Below are positions 21,636 through 32,041 of a stretch of 64,000 nucleotides of DNA, piece by piece; position 1 is the stretch's first letter; each line of letters starts with the position of its first letter. This DNA comes from Pyropia haitanensis. Its lineage: Eukaryota > Rhodophyta > Bangiophyceae > Bangiales > Bangiaceae. The stretch covers positions 3,249,756 through 3,313,755 of the forward strand of contig SDUX01000008.1 of NCBI GenBank assembly GCA_008729055.1. Reading direction: 5' to 3'. Made by a program: the position numbers and the translations under genes. Below the pieces are notes generated by a model. The model saw nothing but the letters and a program-made list of their open reading frames with translations. It ran no database searches and was not told the origin of the DNA.

Positions 21636-23131
21636 GGCGTCGGCCGCCGCCGCGGGACGGCGGGGGGGGGGGGGGAGGCCGCGGGGGGAGTACGGGGGGT
21701 GCTGGGGGGGGGGGGGGGGGGGGTAGAAGGTGTGGGAGCTGGCGTGGGGGGGTGGGCGGCCTAGTAGCGGTTGCCCGAGACGCGAGGCGTGTGCTGCCGT
21801 TGGGGTGGGGGCCGCGGCCAGACGGCGGTGCCCCAGACGCGAGCCGCCGCCAGCCCCCGCCTTGGGCAGCCGCCGCGTCGGGGGACCGCACGCCGCCGCG
21901 GCCGCCGCCGCCGCCCGCCCCGCCGCGCGGTCCGTCCCGGTGGGGCGGTCCCCCCCCCCGCGGCGCCAATGGGCGGCCGCCGCGGATGGCCGCGGCGGCC
22001 ACGGCGGCGGCGGCCGCCGCGTGGGACGACCGCGGGCCGTGTCCCCCCCCTTCTCTCGCTTCTCCCCCCCCCCCCCCCCCCCACCCCACGTCCGCCCCGC
22101 ATGCCGCGTGGTCGACGCGAGCGCGCCCAGAAAAAAAAAAAAACACAAAAAAAAACAAAAAAAAACGGGAGCGGCACGCCCGCCCCGCGGCGGCGGCGGC
22201 GGCGGCGCCGTCGCCGCCGACGCACGTCCGACCGCCCCCCCCACCTCCGCCCACCCCCCCCCCTCCCCCCCCCCCCCCCCCCCCCATGCGCCACCACCGC
22301 CAGCAGCGGCGGCGCGTCCACGCACCCCTCCAGCCACGCACGTCACGCCGCCGCGGCACCGCCGCGGCCGTGGGCGTCCGCCGTGGGCGTCTGCCGCGGG
22401 CGGCGACGCCACCGTCTGTGGCTCCCCCCCCCCCCCCCCCCCCCCTTCCCGCCGCCGCCACCCACCCCCCCCGCCCGACCAAATTCGGCTCGCGGCGCCC
22501 ACCGCGACGGCGGCGGGCGCCAACCCCCCCCCCCCCCCCCCCCCTTCCCCCCCCACGCCGTGGGCGGTCGGCCGCGGCGGCCGCCACGCGGTGGCGTCCG
22601 CCGCCGCCGGCGGTGCCGCCGCCACGCATCGTGCGGCTGTGCGGCGGCAGCCGCCGCCGCCGTACCTGCCGGCGGGGGGGAGCGGCGTGCCGCCCCGTGG
22701 CGTGGCGGCGGCGGCGGCGCGCCGCCGCCGCCGCGGCGTCTGCCGCCGCCACCGCCGCCGCGGCACCGCCACGCCCGCCACCGCCGCCGCCGCCGCCGTC
22801 ACCGCCGCCACCACCGCCAACCACCGCCAACCACCGCCAACCACCGCGGCACGACGGCAGCAGCGGCGGCGAATTCGACACCCCCCCCCCCCCCCCCCCC
22901 CCACGGCGGCAGCAGCGGCCGGCCGCGACGGCGGCGCCGCCGCGGCGGTGCGGTCCGGCACTGCCCGCCGCGGCGGCGGCGGTGCGTCGGCCGCCGCGGC
23001 GGCGCCGCCGCGGCGGTGCGGTCCGGCACCGCCCGTTCGCGGCGGCGGTGCGTCGGCCGCCGCCGCACGCGGTCCGCCGCGGCGTCGCGTGGATGGCGGG
23101 GGGGGGGGGGGGGGGGCGGCGGCGGGGGGGT

Positions 23132-23163
<32 letters not shown>

Positions 23164-23653
23164 TGCGCGGCGGACGCGCTTCGGACGGGGGGGGGGGGGG
23201 GGGGGGGGTGGGCGGGTGGCCGCCGCTGGCGGTTGGTGCCGCTATTGGCGGCGGTGGTGGAGGAGGGGGGGGGGGGGGGGGGGGGTAGGGGTGGTGGGGG
23301 GGGGGGGGGGCGTCGGTCCGTCTATGCCGCCGCACGTGCTGGAACGTGGTGGCGGTGGCGGCGGCGGCGGCCGTCGCGGGCGGGGCGCGGGCGGCCGACG
23401 GCGGCGGCGGCGTCTGTGTTTTTTCCTCGTCTCCCCCTGCCGGCCGGCGCTGCGGGCGGCGGGCATCCCCCCCCTCCCCCCTTCCGGCTGCGTCCGTCGG
23501 CCACTCGCACGCGCTGCCGGCCACGGCGGCAACTTCCCCCCCCGCTCGGACCGAGTCCGCCCCCGCCCGGCCGCGGCGTGACGCTCCCCCCCCCCCCCCT
23601 TTCCCCCCCCCCCCCTTCCCCCCCCCCCCCTTCCTCCGCAAGCCCCCGCCACG
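21636..23653. other. Intergenic, extreme homopolymer and trinucleotide content
   Basis: About 2 kb dominated by poly-G (21662-21722), poly-C (22060-22083, 22256-22284, 22427-22446, 22874-22902), (GCC)n and (CGG)n, with an A-rich patch at 22128-22166. All six frames give long but compositionally empty open frames. Cannot exclude a frame-broken gene; none is supported. Confidence 0.5.
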
Positions 23654-23908
23654 ATGACCAGACGACGCCCGCCCAGCGGCACGCTGTTGCTAACCGCGGC
23701 GCTGGTGGTGGTGGCGGCCGCCGCGGCGGTTGCTACCCCCGCCGGCGGGCTGCCCCGCGGCGAAGCGGGGGCCGCCTCGGACCGCGACGCGGCCGCGGTC
23801 AAGGCCGCCGTCGACGGCGTGGCCGACGCGGCCGCCGCGGCCGACGCGGCCGCCGCGGCCGCCGCCGCGGCGGATCCCACGGCGGCGGCCACGACGGCGG
23901 CGGCGGCG

Positions 23909-23944
<36 letters not shown>

Positions 23945-24228
23945 CCCACCACCGCCGCCACCGCCATGGACGCGGCCGCCGGCGGTGCGGCGGCGCGCGA
24001 CGGTGACGCGGCCGCCCTCGCCGCGTGCGTCGCGGCCAGCCGCGCGTACGTGCGGCGGTGGGCGCACCTCTTCCACGGGGAGGGCGGCGCGACCATCTTC
24101 AAGGCCGCCCTCCGCCGTCGGGCGGCGGCGCTCGCCGCGACCGACGGCTCGGGGGGGGGCGTCCCCGCCGCGCGCTCCCCGTCGGCGGCGGGGGGCGCCG
24201 ACGACCCCGCCGCGGCGGCGGCAAAACG

Positions 24229-24260
<32 letters not shown>

Positions 24261-25415
24261 TGGTGGTGGACGTGGGCGCCAACGCGGGGCAGGGCTTTGC
24301 CGCGTGGCGCGCCGCGTTTCCTGGCGCGACGGTCGTGGCGGTGGAGGCCAACCGGCGGGCGGCGGGGCTGCTGGTGGCGGAGGCGGCGGCGGCGACGGCG
24401 GCGGCCGGGGGGGAGGGCGTGGGGGGGGGGGGGGGGCCGCCGGCCAGACGCACGTGATCAACAAGGCGGTGGGCGCGGCGGGGGCGGCGGCGGCGGTCTT
24501 CCGGATGCCCGTGGAGACGCGGCAGGGGCAGGACGGGGGGCTGTGGGCGGGGGAGACGCGGCCGCACCTGAAAAAGTACAACTATGTGGTACGTTGGGGG
24601 GAGGACGTGCAGGGGGGGGTGGGGGGGGGGGGGGGGGGGGGATGGGGCGGGGTGGAGTGGCAAGATGGTGGGCGGTGGGGTGTCTGACGGTGGGATGGTG
24701 GGGGGGGGGGGTGGCGGCAGGGGATGCCGACGGTGCTTGGGGGGGTTGGGGGGGGATGGCGTGCCCCTCTGGCCGCCGTCGTCGCGGCGGCCACTCTCTC
24801 CCGCGCCGGCCTCCTGCATGTGCTGACGCCCGCTGTTGCCTGCGAGTCGTCGCTCGTCGTGCGCGCGGGCGCTCGCCCAACGTTTCCCCCTCTGGGTGCC
24901 CCCCCTTGCGATGCGTGTCGTCCCTTTTGGACCGCCCCCACCCCACCCGACAGACGGTGCCCATCGTGCCACTGGACGAGCTGCTCGCCCCCCCCCACAC
25001 GCCCGCCTCGCTGCGCCCGCCCACCAACCGCACGCACCCCATCTCGCTCCTCAAAACCGACGTGGAAGGCTGGGACATCCCCGTCCTCCTCGCCGCGCCC
25101 GCCACGCTCGCCGCGACCCGCTTCCTCCTCTTTGAGTGCCACGCGCTGATGGCGGCGGCGGGCCGGCCGGCGGGGTCGTCGCACGCGGTGGCGGCGGGCC
25201 ACCTCGCGGCGGCGGGCTTTGAGGTGTACAAGCTCGGCCGGGAGCGGTCGGTGCGGCTGGACGGGCCGTTTGGGCTGGCCGAGGTGGACGAGCCGCGGTG
25301 GATGGGCTGGCACAACTGCGCCGCGGTGCGGCGGGACGACCCGCTGCGGGTGGGGGTGGTGCGGGATCTGGGCGTCCTCGACGAGTGTGTGCACTCGTAT
25401 GGCGTGGGGCCTTGA
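23654..25415 (+). CDS. FkbM-family methyltransferase, membrane-anchored (frame break at poly-G)
   Basis: The start at 23654 opens a signal-anchor (MTRRRPPSGTLLLTAALVVV, then an Ala/Val core), then a long Ala-rich stem. The Rossmann SAM-binding motif LVVDVGANAGQGFAAWRAAF with VVAVEAN follows. Just after it lies a run of 16 G (24421-24436). The frame must change by one base there, because the homologous continuation (THVINKAVG, FRMPVETRQ, LKKYNYV) lies in another frame. An intron (24589-24953, GTACGT...GACAG) joins NYV to TVPIVPLDELL. Exon 2 carries the family signature LLKTDVEGWDIPVLL and FLLFECHALM and ends at 25415. FkbM enzymes O-methylate small molecules or sugars; a luminal Golgi role on glycans is inference. 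The break is more likely a homopolymer-length error than a pseudogene mutation, since the rest is intact. Confidence 0.78.
24421..24436 (+). other. Poly-G run at the FkbM frame break
   Basis: Sixteen consecutive G separate the VVAVEAN-containing frame (which would stop at 24457) from the THVINKAVG frame. One more G, or two fewer, would join them. Confidence 0.75.
24589..24953 (+). other. Intron of the FkbM-family gene
   Basis: A 365-bp GT-AG intron with several poly-G runs near its 5' end and a pyrimidine-rich 3' end. Splicing joins codons in phase 0 and brings the second half of the methyltransferase domain in line with the first. Confidence 0.8.
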
Positions 25416-25555
25416 GGGTGCGCGGGGAGGGGTGGAGAAGGTGGGCACGAGGGTCTAGCACAGGCCCACGCCCTCACCGTCTGTTCCCCTGTTGTGGCCA
25501 CACGTACGGGCGCCCATTGCGACGAGAAGACCATCCTGTTTTGTAGCAACCTTTG

Positions 25556-26369
25556 TCACGCTCGGCCGCCGCGGCGATACGGACTGGCCGCCGCGCCTGG
25601 CGGCGCTGTTCGCATGTCCGCGGAACCCGCCGCCACCACCGCCGCGACGGCGCGCAGCGACGCCGCCACCGCCGCGGGCGGCGGTGGGGGCGCCCCCCCC
25701 GCCGCCGCCGCCGACCGCGCCACCGCCGCCGGCAGCCGCAGGTCCGCCCCCGCGTAGTACACCACCGGCGCGAGGGCGTCGGCCCAGGTGGCGGCGGCCG
25801 CCGCCGCCGCCGTCGCGCCCTCCCCCCCCCCCCCTTCCCCGCCGCCGCCGCCGCCGCCGCGCGGCGGACCAGCGCAGGCAGCGCGGCGGCGTCGGCGGCG
25901 GCGGTGGCGGCGGCGGCGGCGCCCCCCCGGGGCGCTCGCGCCAGCACCGCGGCGGCGAGCGCCGCCCACGCGGCCCCGTCGGGGGTGGCGGCGGCGACCG
26001 CCACGCGCGGCACCACCGCCGCCACCCGCACGGCGGCGGCGGGCGGCAGCGCCGCCGCCACCGCCGCCGCCGCGGGGGCGGCGTCGCTTCCACCGCCGCC
26101 GCCGCCGCCGACGCCGCCGTCGACGCCGCCACCGCCCGCCGCCGCCCCCGCCGCCCCCGCCCCCGCCCCCGCCGGCAGCAGCAGCGCCGCGACGAGGCGG
26201 CGGCAGGCGGCGCCGCCGGCGGCGGCGGGCGGGGCGGCCGCCCAGGCGGCCGCCCAGGACGCCACCGGCGCCGCGCTCACGAGCGGCGACAGGTGCGCCG
26301 CCGCCGCCACGAGCAGCGCCGCCGCGCGCTCAAGCGGCGGCTCCCCCGCGCCCGCCGCTACCGCCGGTC

Positions 26370-26402
<33 letters not shown>

Positions 26403-27150
26403 CGCCAGTGGGGGTGCGCAGCGCGCGCCCCCCCACCGCCGCCATCACCGACGCGTCCAGCACCGCCACCGCCGACGCGGCCACGACCGCCCATGCCGAT
26501 GGGGCGCGCGCCACCCCCCCGCCCACCCCCGCCGCCGCCGCCACCACCGCCGCCCCCGCCCGCCCCCCCCCCCCTGGCCCCACCGGCGGCCGCCGCCGCA
26601 GGCGCTCCCCCCCCCCCGCCCCCCCCCCCCCCCCCCCGCCCCGGGGGGCACCGCCCGCAGCCACGCGGCCAGCCCCAGCGCGACCGCCCCGTCGGCGGCG
26701 CGGCGGAGGGCGGGCACCCCCCCCCCCCCCCCCCCCCCCCCGCCCCCCCCCCCCCGGCGGCGCCCCCCGCCAGCGGCGCCGCCGCGACCACCGCCGGCAG
26801 CAGGGCGGCGCCGACCGCCGCGGCGGCGCCGGGCGGCGCCGCGACCAGCAGCCGCGGCAGCGCCGCAAACGCGTCGGCGGCGGCGGCGAGGGCGCGCGCG
26901 CGGGGGAGGGCGTCGGCGGGGTCCCCGGCGGGCGTCGCCTCCCCCCACACCGTGCGGAGGGTGGCCGCCAGGCCCGCCGCGTCCGCGACGGACAGGGCGG
27001 CGGCGGCGGGCGGGAGGGCGCCCCCGCCCCCGTCGCCGCCCCCGCCGCCGCCGCACCTACCACCACCACCGCCGCCGCCACCGCCGTAGCCGCCGCCGCC
27101 GCCTCCGTGCCACCGCGCGGCGGCCGTGCGCAGCGTGTACACCACGCGGG
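25556..27150 (-). CDS. Possible Ala-rich helical-repeat protein, frame-broken
   Basis: No single frame covers this region, but non-overlapping segments in successive frames look like one protein. In minus-strand order they are: SRVVYTLRTAAARWHGG; DAAGLAATLRTVWGEATPAG with ALPRARALAAAADAFAALPR; AVAVLDASVMAAVGGRALRT; ERAAALLVAAAAHLSPLVSA; PPAAAVRVAAVVPRVAVAAA; and a tail WADALAPVVYYAGADLRLPA. Frame changes fall at poly-G/C runs (26620-26640, 26719-26755, 25824-25840). The spacing of small and hydrophobic residues suggests alpha-helical repeats. I do not recognise a family. It could be an unidentified organellar repeat protein or chance. Boundaries are approximate. Confidence 0.3.
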
Positions 27151-27463
27151 ATGACGGAGGGTGAGGCAGGCAGGGGGGGCAGCGGGCGGCAGTGGCGGCG
27201 GTGGCGGGGGCCACGCCTGTGAGTCCCGGGGCGCGGTGGGGAGTGGCATGGTGGTGCACGCCAGGGGAGGGTGGGGGGCCGCTAAGCAGGGGGCAATGGG
27301 GGGAGACGCCCCCGCGCTCCGCCCCGCCGCCGCCGCATGCCAGTGGTGATGCCGGCTGCGGCGGCGGCGGCGCGGCGCGAGGTCGTTCGCGGCGCGGCGT
27401 GCGTCGCCGGCTGGGTGGCGGCGCCTGTGGCTGGCGGTGGGGGCGCAGCCGCCGCCGTGAAAG

Positions 27464-27830
27464 TAGAGATGTCCTCCTTTCCGGGGAAAAATTGCGATGA
27501 AGGGGATTTACGGGAAGGTCAGTCAGGCCATTCACTGTCAGATGGGCGGCGGCGCCAGCAGCGGCGCCTGCGGCTCTCAAGGCAGACGGCTGGCGAATGC
27601 CGCGCAGGAGAAGCGTCCTTACACACCAGGAGACTTGCAATCGGAGGGAGATACGAGCTCCGCTTCATGTATCTGCCAATAGGAGGGCGTGGGCGGTGCC
27701 ACGTGGTGGGTCTCGCGATGGAAATGAAAGGAAAGATCTCTTTCAAGAAAACGGCCTTGACGGCCTCTGTGCGCGCAAGAAAGAAATTTCCTGCTTTTTT
27801 CCGTACGTGGCGGTAAACTCGACAGCACTA
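27464..27830 (-). mobile_element. 367-bp hAT-like MITE, copy 2
   Basis: Identical to copy 1 but in the opposite orientation. It begins TAGAGATGTC and ends ..ACAGCACTA (its complement reads TAGTGCTGTC). The flanks are a different perfect 8-bp repeat, cgtgaaag at 27456-27463 and 27831-27838, so this is an independent insertion and not part of a large inverted duplication. No coding capacity for a transposase. Confidence 0.85.
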
Positions 27831-27838
27831 CGTGAAAG

Positions 27839-28254
27839 CTCGCGCGGTTGTACGTCTTGCCGACCACCACGAAAGCCACGGACCGCACCCGCAGCACGTC
27901 TCCCACCTTTCTTCCCCAGCCCCCGCCCCCCCCCCTGCGCGGTTTGCCCCATCCCACTGGCCGCCAAATCCAGGCCGCCCAAATACCGCTAAACCGGGGC
28001 AGGAGAGAGGGCCGTTCCAAGACTCTGATTGGTCGAAGCCTCGGCACGGACGCAGAGCTGCATGTGCGTGCCGTGCCGAGCCTTGAATACGGGCTGGGAA
28101 CGGGTCGAATGGAGCCCGCATGCGATGGTGGCAGGACCGTGCCGCGATACATCAGGTATTCCTGGGCCGTACTTGCGACCCCCCTCGCGGGTCAAACATA
28201 TGACAGCTTATTCGTCACATGCCGTCACAAGCCTGGGTACTTGAAGACCCCCCC
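27839..28254. other. Intergenic, start of a lower-GC island
   Basis: Sequence with more balanced base composition than the rest of the window and frequent stops. An inverted CCAAT (gattggtc) lies at 28026. Open frames shorter than 180 codons show no domain. No gene supported. Confidence 0.45.
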
Positions 28255-28279
28255 CCCGTGCCGGCCGTGGAGGGGGCAC

Positions 28280-28410
28280 TGTCTGCGTTGCTAGCGGTGC
28301 CCTGCGCAGTGCGCATTGAACCGGGATCCGCTTCAGAGCCTCTTCAGGCCGGAAGGCGTTGAAGCAGCCTTGAATTTCCTTGAAGAGGTACCTCTTCAAA
28401 GCGCCGCGCG
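28280..28410 (+). repeat. Dispersed repeat family R1, partial copy C
   Basis: Shares with copies A and B the ordered blocks ctgcgcagtgc, then a gatcc box, then agcctcttcaggcc, and a downstream tgaatttccttga block. It is diverged and lacks the 3' half of the family. Confidence 0.5.
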
Positions 28411-29504
28411 CACCGCGACACGGCCAAGTTAAGGTCCGATCTTCACACTTAGTGGCGTAGCCAATACAAAGAAGTACGATACTAAGGTCGAGCTAGGCGT
28501 GCGTTAAGGAGGGCCCCAGTACATTCCAACTCTTCTTAACTCTCCATGTCAGTCCCCATCGGCGCGAGAAACTCTGCCCGATTGCGGCCGACAAGAGGTC
28601 CCAACCCCCGGGTTGGAGGCGTCTGACGGAACCGAGCAAGGCGACACGGCCCCGGCCACAACCCTGGCCTGTCCCACGTGCTTCGGGCATCGCCAAAAGA
28701 GCGAGCGACACGATGTCCGTCACACGCGCACGGCCTATTCACCCGTGTCCTGTATGCCCCCCCCGCACTTCTCATCCCGTTCATTCCGGTGGCAAACGAC
28801 CGCTTTCCGTTTTTGGGAAGCCACCCTCACCGCTGACGCCCTCCACTTCCCCGCGCATAGGGCGGAGTGAAAGATTGGGGGGGGGAGGGGGTTTGGCGAG
28901 AGAAAGGGGCGCCGCATGCAGGCATGGGGACCGGGAAGTTTGGCGGGGGGTGGGTGCGGGAAGAGGAGGACGCGCCAGGGGAGGAGGTGAGCGATGAGGG
29001 GCGTCCGTGACGGCCAGGAGGGGGTGTCTGGGAATGGAGGAGGCGTGGCCGGAAGGCATCGGGACGACGAGGGGGGGGGGGGGGGGGGTTGAAGCGGAAA
29101 ATTCGCGGTCGCGCCAGGGGAGGAGGTGCGCCATGGGTAGGCGTTGGTGCTGGCAAGTGCGTGGCAGCTGAAGCAGTTGCCTACAATTTACGGAGCAGAT
29201 GCTCAGGTGTCCGTGAGGAGAAGGTTGGGGGGGGGGGGGGAGGTGGGGGGGGGGGGGCAGAGACGTAGGCGAGTGTGCACTGAAGCTGCACGCGACACAG
29301 TCCTCGGCACGCTGGTGCCGGTTCAGGTGACTCCGCCGACCGAGCCAGCAGTGCATGCCGTAGCCAGACTGCTGCGGCATCAATGAACCCATCCAACGTC
29401 GGGGAAGGAGCATCAGAGACTGCACGGTCGCGTACTTCGCTGTCCATTTGATGGAAGCAGTCCACAGAGACTCATCAAACAAGCGAGATACAGGGTGTAT
29501 CACT
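28411..29504. other. Intergenic, mixed composition
   Basis: No supported gene. It contains poly-G runs at 28876-28885, 29071-29088 and 29227-29258, and G-rich patches between otherwise unremarkable sequence. Confidence 0.45.
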
Positions 29505-29985
29505 CGAGATCAACTCCGTTGAGCTTCGCAAGTGCCCAGAATCAAGGGCATAAACCCGGACTGCTTCGGCACACGAGCGGTCGAAAACCGTGCCGAGTGA
29601 CGTACTTGGGTTAAGAGAGGCGCGATCACGACCTCTTCAAGCGGAGAGCAGGACGCGACCCCCTTAATCGATCGGTTGAATTTTGCTTGAATTTCCTTGA
29701 TAAAACGCCAAACTCTTCTCGGTGCAGGCTCTTTCTCACGTCTCTGTATAGCTCTGTCTCTGGCGCACCTTGTGGTACCTCGCACGTCCTCGTTCACGTC
29801 CGCAAAGACGTTCATATCAAGGTTTATCAAGATCACTTCAAGGAATCGTGCCCTACGGTGCTTTCAGGAGGGGGTCTTCAAGCCTCCGGGCCCGATTTCC
29901 GCCCGGATCAGGCCTTGAAGAGGCTTTGAGGTGGATCCTGGTGCAAGGTGCACTGCGCTGTGCTGTGGGGACGGGACGCTCGCCG
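29505..29985 (-). repeat. Dispersed repeat family R1, copy A
   Basis: Read on the minus strand this matches copy B (62790-63175) in a series of ordered blocks: gcgcagtgcaccttg; aggatccac; a cttgaagacccccc box; cttgataaaccttga (cttgatcaatcttga in B); cgaggtaccacaaggtgcgc (cgaggtaccagaaggtgcgc in B); and caacggagttgat at the end. Divergence is considerable, so the insertion is old. No coding domain is recognised, though a short frame sharing LINLD is present in both copies. Confidence 0.7.
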
Positions 29986-30829
29986 CATCCGCCGCAGGCT
30001 AGGCGCGCGCGGTGGCGGAGACCGTTTGGAGCGCTGACTGAAGCGCGGACTGGGCACTCGCGCGGACGCACTCGCCAGCATATGTAACAGAGAATCCGCA
30101 TTCGCGGGACTGGGATTATCGAATAGGGCCCTGGGGAAGGACCGCCCTGGCCGGGCTGAGCCGGTACGGAAGAGGAACGCCAAAACGGGGGGGGGGGGGG
30201 GCCGCCTGCCTGGTGCGGGGGGGGGAGGGGGGCCGAGGGGCGCAGCGGCGCCAGCCGTGGCGGGGAGAGGGGCGGGAGGCCCCGTGCCCCCACCGCCATC
30301 GCCGCCGTCGCCGCCACCGCCGCCGCCGCGGCCGCCGCCGCTACCGCCGCCGCTTGAACTGCGGCACCGACGCCGGCCGCGCGCCCGCCCCCGCCCGGCG
30401 GCTCATCGCCACTCCACGGCGGCGACGGAGGCGGCGACGGCGGCGGCGGCGGTGGCTGCGGCAGCGGCTCGTGGTTGCGCCGCGGCAGCAGCATGCCGGG
30501 CGGGCACGCCTGGCGCCGCCGCCGCCGCCGCTGCGGCGCCTGCTGCAGGGGGGGACATTCCCCGGCCAGCGCCGCCCGCCGCCGCGGGCGCGTCGCCGGC
30601 CGCCGCCAGGTGTCTCCCGGCGGCGGCGTCCTCCCCCCCCCCCCAAGCGGGCTTCCGCCGCTTCCCCCCCCCCGTCCGCCCGAAGGACGGCAACGACGAC
30701 GGGCACAAGCGACGGCACTACGTCGGAGCGGCAGCCGGCAGCCAGTCTCATCCGCACGGTGCACTTCGGAGGGAACAGCAGGCCGCAACTTGTTCTCATA
30801 ATTTCCGATGCGGCAGCCCGCGTTAGCTA
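29986..30829. other. Intergenic, Pro/Ala-coding low complexity
   Basis: The 30185-30690 part is (GCC)n-rich with poly-G at 30187-30200 and 30217-30233. Open frames on both strands are Pro/Ala/Arg-rich. No gene is supported. Confidence 0.45.
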
Positions 30830-31479
30830 TGGCACGTCCGCTAAAAATGGGACACTCAGAGTTTCCTACGACAATCTTTGCCCCAGTGAACTCGCGACGT
30901 CAGGCACCCAATCAATTCTCTGAGGGACGAGCTGCGCTGATCTCCAGATCGAATGATCAGCGCCACGGGAACCTTGGGTGGTCCGATTTGGGACCGGTGT
31001 CGGTCCTTCGGACAATCGATCATCGAGACCAGTCAGATCAAGGACGATTCCTGTTTGTCAAGCCAATGAGATGCGTCCACGCTGCGCTGTTAGCCTCGCT
31101 ACTGATTCTGTGTTCAGAAACAGGCGCCACGTTGGCCACTCGACCGCAATAGTTTCTGAAAAGAATGGCCTCCAGAGCCTTCGATAATGAGCCAGAGTGT
31201 GGCGACCCGCCCCCACGGCCTCTATTCGGGCTCCCCTAGCTCGTCTAGCAAATTGTTTCTCAAAAGTTTGACTCCAAGACTAAAAGCACACCCGAGCCGA
31301 CCCCTGAGAGGCACGTCAGGCGCCCTTTGGACGTCAAATTAGGGGCAGTCGGTGTCGTGATCGCACTCGAGTTGGCCGACCAGAGCAGAAGTTTGATTTC
31401 ATGCATCGATTGCACCACTCAGATGGGATGGGAGTTTCCCAGACAAACACCGCGTGTCCCATTTTTGGCGGACGTGCCA
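30830..31479. mobile_element. 650-bp TIR element flanked by TA (MITE-like)
   Basis: The ends are inverted copies of each other: 30830-30855 begins tggcacgtccgctaaaaatg, and the complement of 31454-31479 begins tggcacgtccgccaaaaatg; 25 of 26 positions match. Weaker similarity extends some 20 bp further inward. Both ends abut the dinucleotide TA (30828-30829 and 31480-31481), as expected for Tc1/mariner-type insertion, although a 2-bp duplication is weak evidence. The interior has many stops and no transposase. Confidence 0.65.
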
Positions 31480-31481
31480 TA

Positions 31482-32041
31482 ATAAACTCTCACGGTCGTT
31501 TCGAAACTTTGTGGGGGGACCGGGCTAATCCTGGGGGGACCGGGGGGACCCCCCTCAAATGAGCATTCCAGAGGGGTGCCGGTCCCCCCACGTCGAATGA
31601 GTGTAGCTTCCACTCGCAACCGATGGCAACGTTGCTCGTCGATGCACCATCGATGCGGGCGCCGAGCGGCTGCGCCACCCTCCACACCCGTGCACGTTGT
31701 GGCCGCTGCGTGTTCTCTGCTGGCAGACCGTTTGCTGCGCGACGTCATCTCCTTCTCTTTTCCCTTGGCGGTGTAGCGGCTCTGGGACGGACGGCCTCGG
31801 TCTGCCGGCGCGAGGTTGGCAGGGCCCCCGCTAGCAGGGGCGGCCTGCCTGCTGGCCGCCACCTCTTGTCCGTCTCTTGTCTCTTTCTTCCGTGAGCAAC
31901 GAGCGCCGGTGGGGAACCCACTCGTCCCGCTGTCGTTCGTTTCTCTTTCCTTTGGTGACGTTCCTACGCTGGACTCCGCCACCGCGGCAGACGGCGGCCG
32001 TTGACGGTGCGTCGGCCGCGCGCCTCTGCGGGTGGTTCGGG
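31482..32041. other. Upstream region of HGD
   Basis: Includes a short G/C duplication (ggggggaccgggctaatcct and ggggggaccggggggacccc near 31512-31552) and CT-rich sequence at 31860-31960 typical of a 5' leader. The HGD frame is open back to 31877, but no homology is visible before the conserved domain. Confidence 0.5.

Noticed and set aside
21333..23641. Several 400-750-codon open frames on both strands
   Set aside because: All are poly-Gly/Ala/Pro/Arg readings of homopolymer and trinucleotide runs; no frame shows diverse residues or motifs.
47..27830. A 27-kb composite transposon or large inverted duplication bounded by the 367-bp repeats
   Set aside because: The two repeats have different perfect 8-bp flanking duplications, and the enclosed DNA holds ordinary host genes, so independent MITE insertions explain it better.
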